7,689 nucleotides of DNA from Bacteroidota bacterium (GTDB taxonomy: Bacteria > Bacteroidota > Bacteroidia > Bacteroidales > UBA1556). The DNA is taken from positions 1 through 7,689 of the forward strand of contig QNXT01000265.1 of NCBI GenBank assembly GCA_003973505.1, given 5' to 3'. Position 1 is the stretch's first letter; every line of letters starts with the position of its first letter. Positions 6,059-7,689 of the stretch are shown here, one piece after another. The position numbers were made by a program, and so were the translations under genes. The notes beneath the pieces are model-generated. The model was not told the origin of the DNA, searched no databases, and worked only from the letters and a program-made list of their open reading frames with translations.

Positions 6059-6778
6059 ATGAACTTATTTTATATCCCACAACTTATTGAGCATCCCGAT
6101 ATAAATAATTGGATTGTTGAATTGCCTTCCGAGGAGGCGAAACATGCAATAAAAGTATTGCGCCTTTCTTTGGATAATATCATCTTTATTACCAATGGAA
6201 AAGGTCTATTATTGGAATGTAAGATTATTGCGATTAATAAGAAACAATGTGTTGTTAAAGTGATTAATGTGCAGAGAGATTATGGTAAACGTGATTATTA
6301 CATTCATATTGCAGTTGCTCCTACTAAGAATATAAAGCGTTTTGAATGGTTTCTCGAGAAGGCAACGGAGATGGGGATTGATGAAATTACGCCCATTATT
6401 AGTTTTCATTCTGAACGTAGGGAAATAAAATATGAGCGAGAAAATAAGGTAATTACATCTGCAATGAAACAGTCGCTGAAATCTTATCATCCAAAATTGA
6501 ATAATACGATTTCATATGCTGATTTTATTAAGAAAGAGCAAAAGGGTAATTTGTATATTGCTCATCTAATTGATGATAATCAATTATTGTTAAAAGATGC
6601 ATGCATAAATAATCAATCGGTAACGATACTGATTGGTCCTGAAGGAGATTTTTCGGATTCGGAAATAGAAGATGCCTTGGCTAAGGGCTATAAAGCGGTA
6701 AGTTTAGGGAATACGCGTTTAAGAACGGAAACAGCGGCTTTGGCTGCCTGTTTTACGGTTAATATGATTCATCTATGA
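6059..6778 (+). CDS. rsmE: 16S rRNA (uracil-1498-N3)-methyltransferase RsmE
   Basis: This cytoplasmic enzyme methylates N3 of U1498 in 16S rRNA using S-adenosylmethionine. Its 239 residues match the usual family length. The N-terminal part (about 1-72) is the PUA-like RNA-binding domain with EEAKHAIKVLRL. The rest is the SPOUT knotted methyltransferase fold, with EKATEMGIDEITP (100-112), SERREIKYER (118-127), the cofactor loop LIGPEGDFS (191-199) and the knot motif LGNTRLRTETAALAA (216-230). The start at 6059 gives the family N-terminus (MNLFYIP) and sits right behind a good promoter. Its stop overlaps the next start as ATGA, so the two genes are translationally coupled. Confidence 0.96.
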   Translation: MNLFYIPQLIEHPDINNWIVELPSEEAKHAIKVLRLSLDNIIFITNGKGLLLECKIIAINKKQCVVKVINVQRDYGKRDYYIHIAVAPTKNIKRFEWFLEKATEMGIDEITPIISFHSERREIKYERENKVITSAMKQSLKSYHPKLNNTISYADFIKKEQKGNLYIAHLIDDNQLLLKDACINNQSVTILIGPEGDFSDSEIEDALAKGYKAVSLGNTRLRTETAALAACFTVNMIHL

Positions 6779-7440
6779 TAAAACAAGGACTGCGATTTTT
6801 TCTGTTTTTAAGCCTACTATTTTTAATGGCATCTGCTGATTCGTCTAAGGATTTGCAAATAGCTCTATTGAAGTATAATGGGGGAGGCGATTGGTATGCA
6901 AATCCTACATCGCTTCCTAATTTAGTGCGCTTTTGCAATGAAAATTTACATACACAAATAAACCCTGAAATTGCCACCGTAGAAGTAGGAAGTAAGGAGC
7001 TATTTAATTATCCATTTGTCCATATGACCGGTCATGGAAATGTGGTTTTCTCGCAGCAAGAGGTCGAAAATTTGAGGTCTTATCTTATTGGGGGCGGTTT
7101 CCTTCATATTTCGGATAATTATGGCTTAGATCCTTTTATTCGCCCACAAATGAAAAAGGTCTTTCCTGAACTCGATTTTGTGGAACTTCCTTTTACCCAT
7201 CCTATCTATCACCAAAAGTATAATTTCCCGGATGGTTTACCCAAAATTCATAAGCACGATGGGAAAAGAGCGCAAGGTTTTGGCTTGATTTACGAAGGTA
7301 GATTAGTTTGCTTTTACGATTATGAGTGCGATTTAGGTGATGGCTGGGAGGATGCTGATGTGCATCATGATTCAGAAAAGAAGCGGTTACAAGCCTTGCA
7401 AATGGGGGCAAATATTATTCAATTTGTTTTTAATCAATAA
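6775..7440 (+). CDS. Exported DUF4159 family protein
   Basis: This 221-residue protein is of unknown biochemical function. An N-terminal signal peptide (residues 1 to about 21; a hydrophobic run, then ASA with likely cleavage before Asp22) predicts export. The rest matches DUF4159: GGGDWYANPTSLPNLVRF (36-53), FVHMTGHGNVVFS (81-93), then LRSYLIGGGFLHISDNYG, and LPFTHPIYHQ. The family is, as I recall, related to the class I glutamine-amidotransferase-like (ThuA/GATase1) fold, but no catalytic Cys triad is evident here. It overlaps rsmE by 4 bases. To my knowledge this rsmE-DUF4159 pairing recurs in Bacteroidota and probably reflects transcriptional convenience rather than shared function. It is followed by a long palindrome. 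Confidence 0.88.
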   Translation: MIKQGLRFFLFLSLLFLMASADSSKDLQIALLKYNGGGDWYANPTSLPNLVRFCNENLHTQINPEIATVEVGSKELFNYPFVHMTGHGNVVFSQQEVENLRSYLIGGGFLHISDNYGLDPFIRPQMKKVFPELDFVELPFTHPIYHQKYNFPDGLPKIHKHDGKRAQGFGLIYEGRLVCFYDYECDLGDGWEDADVHHDSEKKRLQALQMGANIIQFVFNQ

Positions 7441-7456
7441 GTTTTCAAGGTTATTC

Positions 7457-7490
7457 AACTATCCAAAAGTTTATAAACTTTTGGATAGTT
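7457..7490. terminator. Perfect 34-base palindrome after the DUF4159 gene
   Basis: Positions 7457-7473 and 7474-7490 are exact reverse complements (arm AACTATCCAAAAGTTTA), a 17-bp inverted repeat with no spacer. It starts 16 nt after the stop codon. It would make a strong RNA hairpin, but no T run follows, so it may protect the 3' end or bind a protein rather than terminate alone; the next hairpin downstream is the better terminator. Confidence 0.6.
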
Positions 7491-7534
7491 ATACTATGCC
7501 TCAGCAATAGAAATCCTGTAGATTTTGATTCAAT

Positions 7535-7577
7535 AAAAAAGCCCCTTTCCCGAAGGAAAGAGGCTTTCAATTTTTTT
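7535..7577. terminator. Bidirectional terminator between convergent genes
   Basis: The stem at 7538-7550 pairs with 7555-7567 around a CGAA loop: 12 pairs and one C-A mismatch, with the core GCC..CTTTCC/GGAAAG..GGC. Six A precede (7535-7540) and seven T follow (7571-7577), so it can act on both strands. It lies 20 nt past the stop of the - strand gene and about 95 nt past the DUF4159 stop. Confidence 0.88.
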
Positions 7578-7587
7578 GATGTTTATC

Positions 7588-7689
7588 TTAGTAAACAATC
7601 ATTTTCTTAGTTACAGTATAACCATCAGCAGTTAGAGTATAGTAATATACACCAGCTTGTAGGTCAGAAGCATTAATCTCAACTTTATG
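7588..7689 (-). CDS. C-terminus of a type IX secreted protein (sorting domain), partial
   Basis: Only the last 33 codons and the stop lie in the window; the 5' part is beyond the right edge. The visible sequence has the pattern INASDLQAGVYYYTL, then ADGYTVTKKMIVY and a stop. The alternating hydrophobic strands, L-x-x-G-V-Y-Y-Y turn, and K-K-M-I-V-Y ending are characteristic of the type A C-terminal sorting domain (TIGR04183-like). That domain directs a protein through the type IX system to the cell surface or outside. What the main body of the protein does cannot be told from here. The frame was read by reverse-complementing the edge. Confidence 0.88.
   Translation of the reverse strand, partial: HKVEINASDLQAGVYYYTLTADGYTVTKKMIVY

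Overview
The window is about 38% GC by eye and comes from a member of the Bacteroidota. The evidence is the fused cbb3 oxidase subunit I/II (CcoN-CcoO), the short single-haem CcoP, a C-terminal type IX secretion sorting tail at the right edge, AT-rich translation starts without a clear Shine-Dalgarno, and a Bacteroidota-type -33/-7 promoter before rsmE. I cannot name the genus from sequence alone.

Positions 1-5036 (+ strand) hold most of a cbb3-type cytochrome c oxidase locus: the end of ccoNO, then ccoQ, ccoP, ccoG, ccoH and a SafE/DsbD_2-type membrane protein whose tail is rich in Met, His and Cys. The first three encode the high-affinity terminal oxidase (haem b/b3 centre and c-type haem subunits). 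The last three are its assembly and metal-handling genes. Three gene boundaries carry strong RNA hairpins: a UUCG-capped stem after ccoNO, a textbook intrinsic terminator just before ccoG, and a 15-bp stem before ccoH. Output may therefore fall stepwise from structural to assembly genes. The ccoN start and any upstream ccoS/ccoI lie outside the window.

Positions 5120-5618 hold a convergent gene (- strand) for a lipid-anchored, single-haem c5-like cytochrome c. It is separated from the oxidase locus by a compact bidirectional terminator. It is a plausible electron carrier for the oxidase, but that is inference from position and type.

Positions 5619-6058 are non-coding. Most of this is a 268-bp structured element (5701-5968) bounded by imperfect inverted repeats of about 33 bp. 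It holds two further long hairpins and looks like a MITE flanked by TA. It sits between the divergent cytochrome and rsmE genes.

Positions 6059-7440 (+) hold rsmE (16S rRNA m3U1498 methyltransferase), with a promoter so close to its ATG that the mRNA is probably leaderless. It overlaps by 4 bases an exported DUF4159 protein. A perfect 34-base palindrome and a bidirectional terminator follow. The window ends in the last 33 codons of a convergent gene encoding a type IX secreted protein.

Most of the window is ordinary, conserved Bacteroidota content. The parts most worth a second look are the structured element at 5701-5968, the hairpins spaced through the oxidase locus, and the metal-ligand tail of the SafE-like protein.
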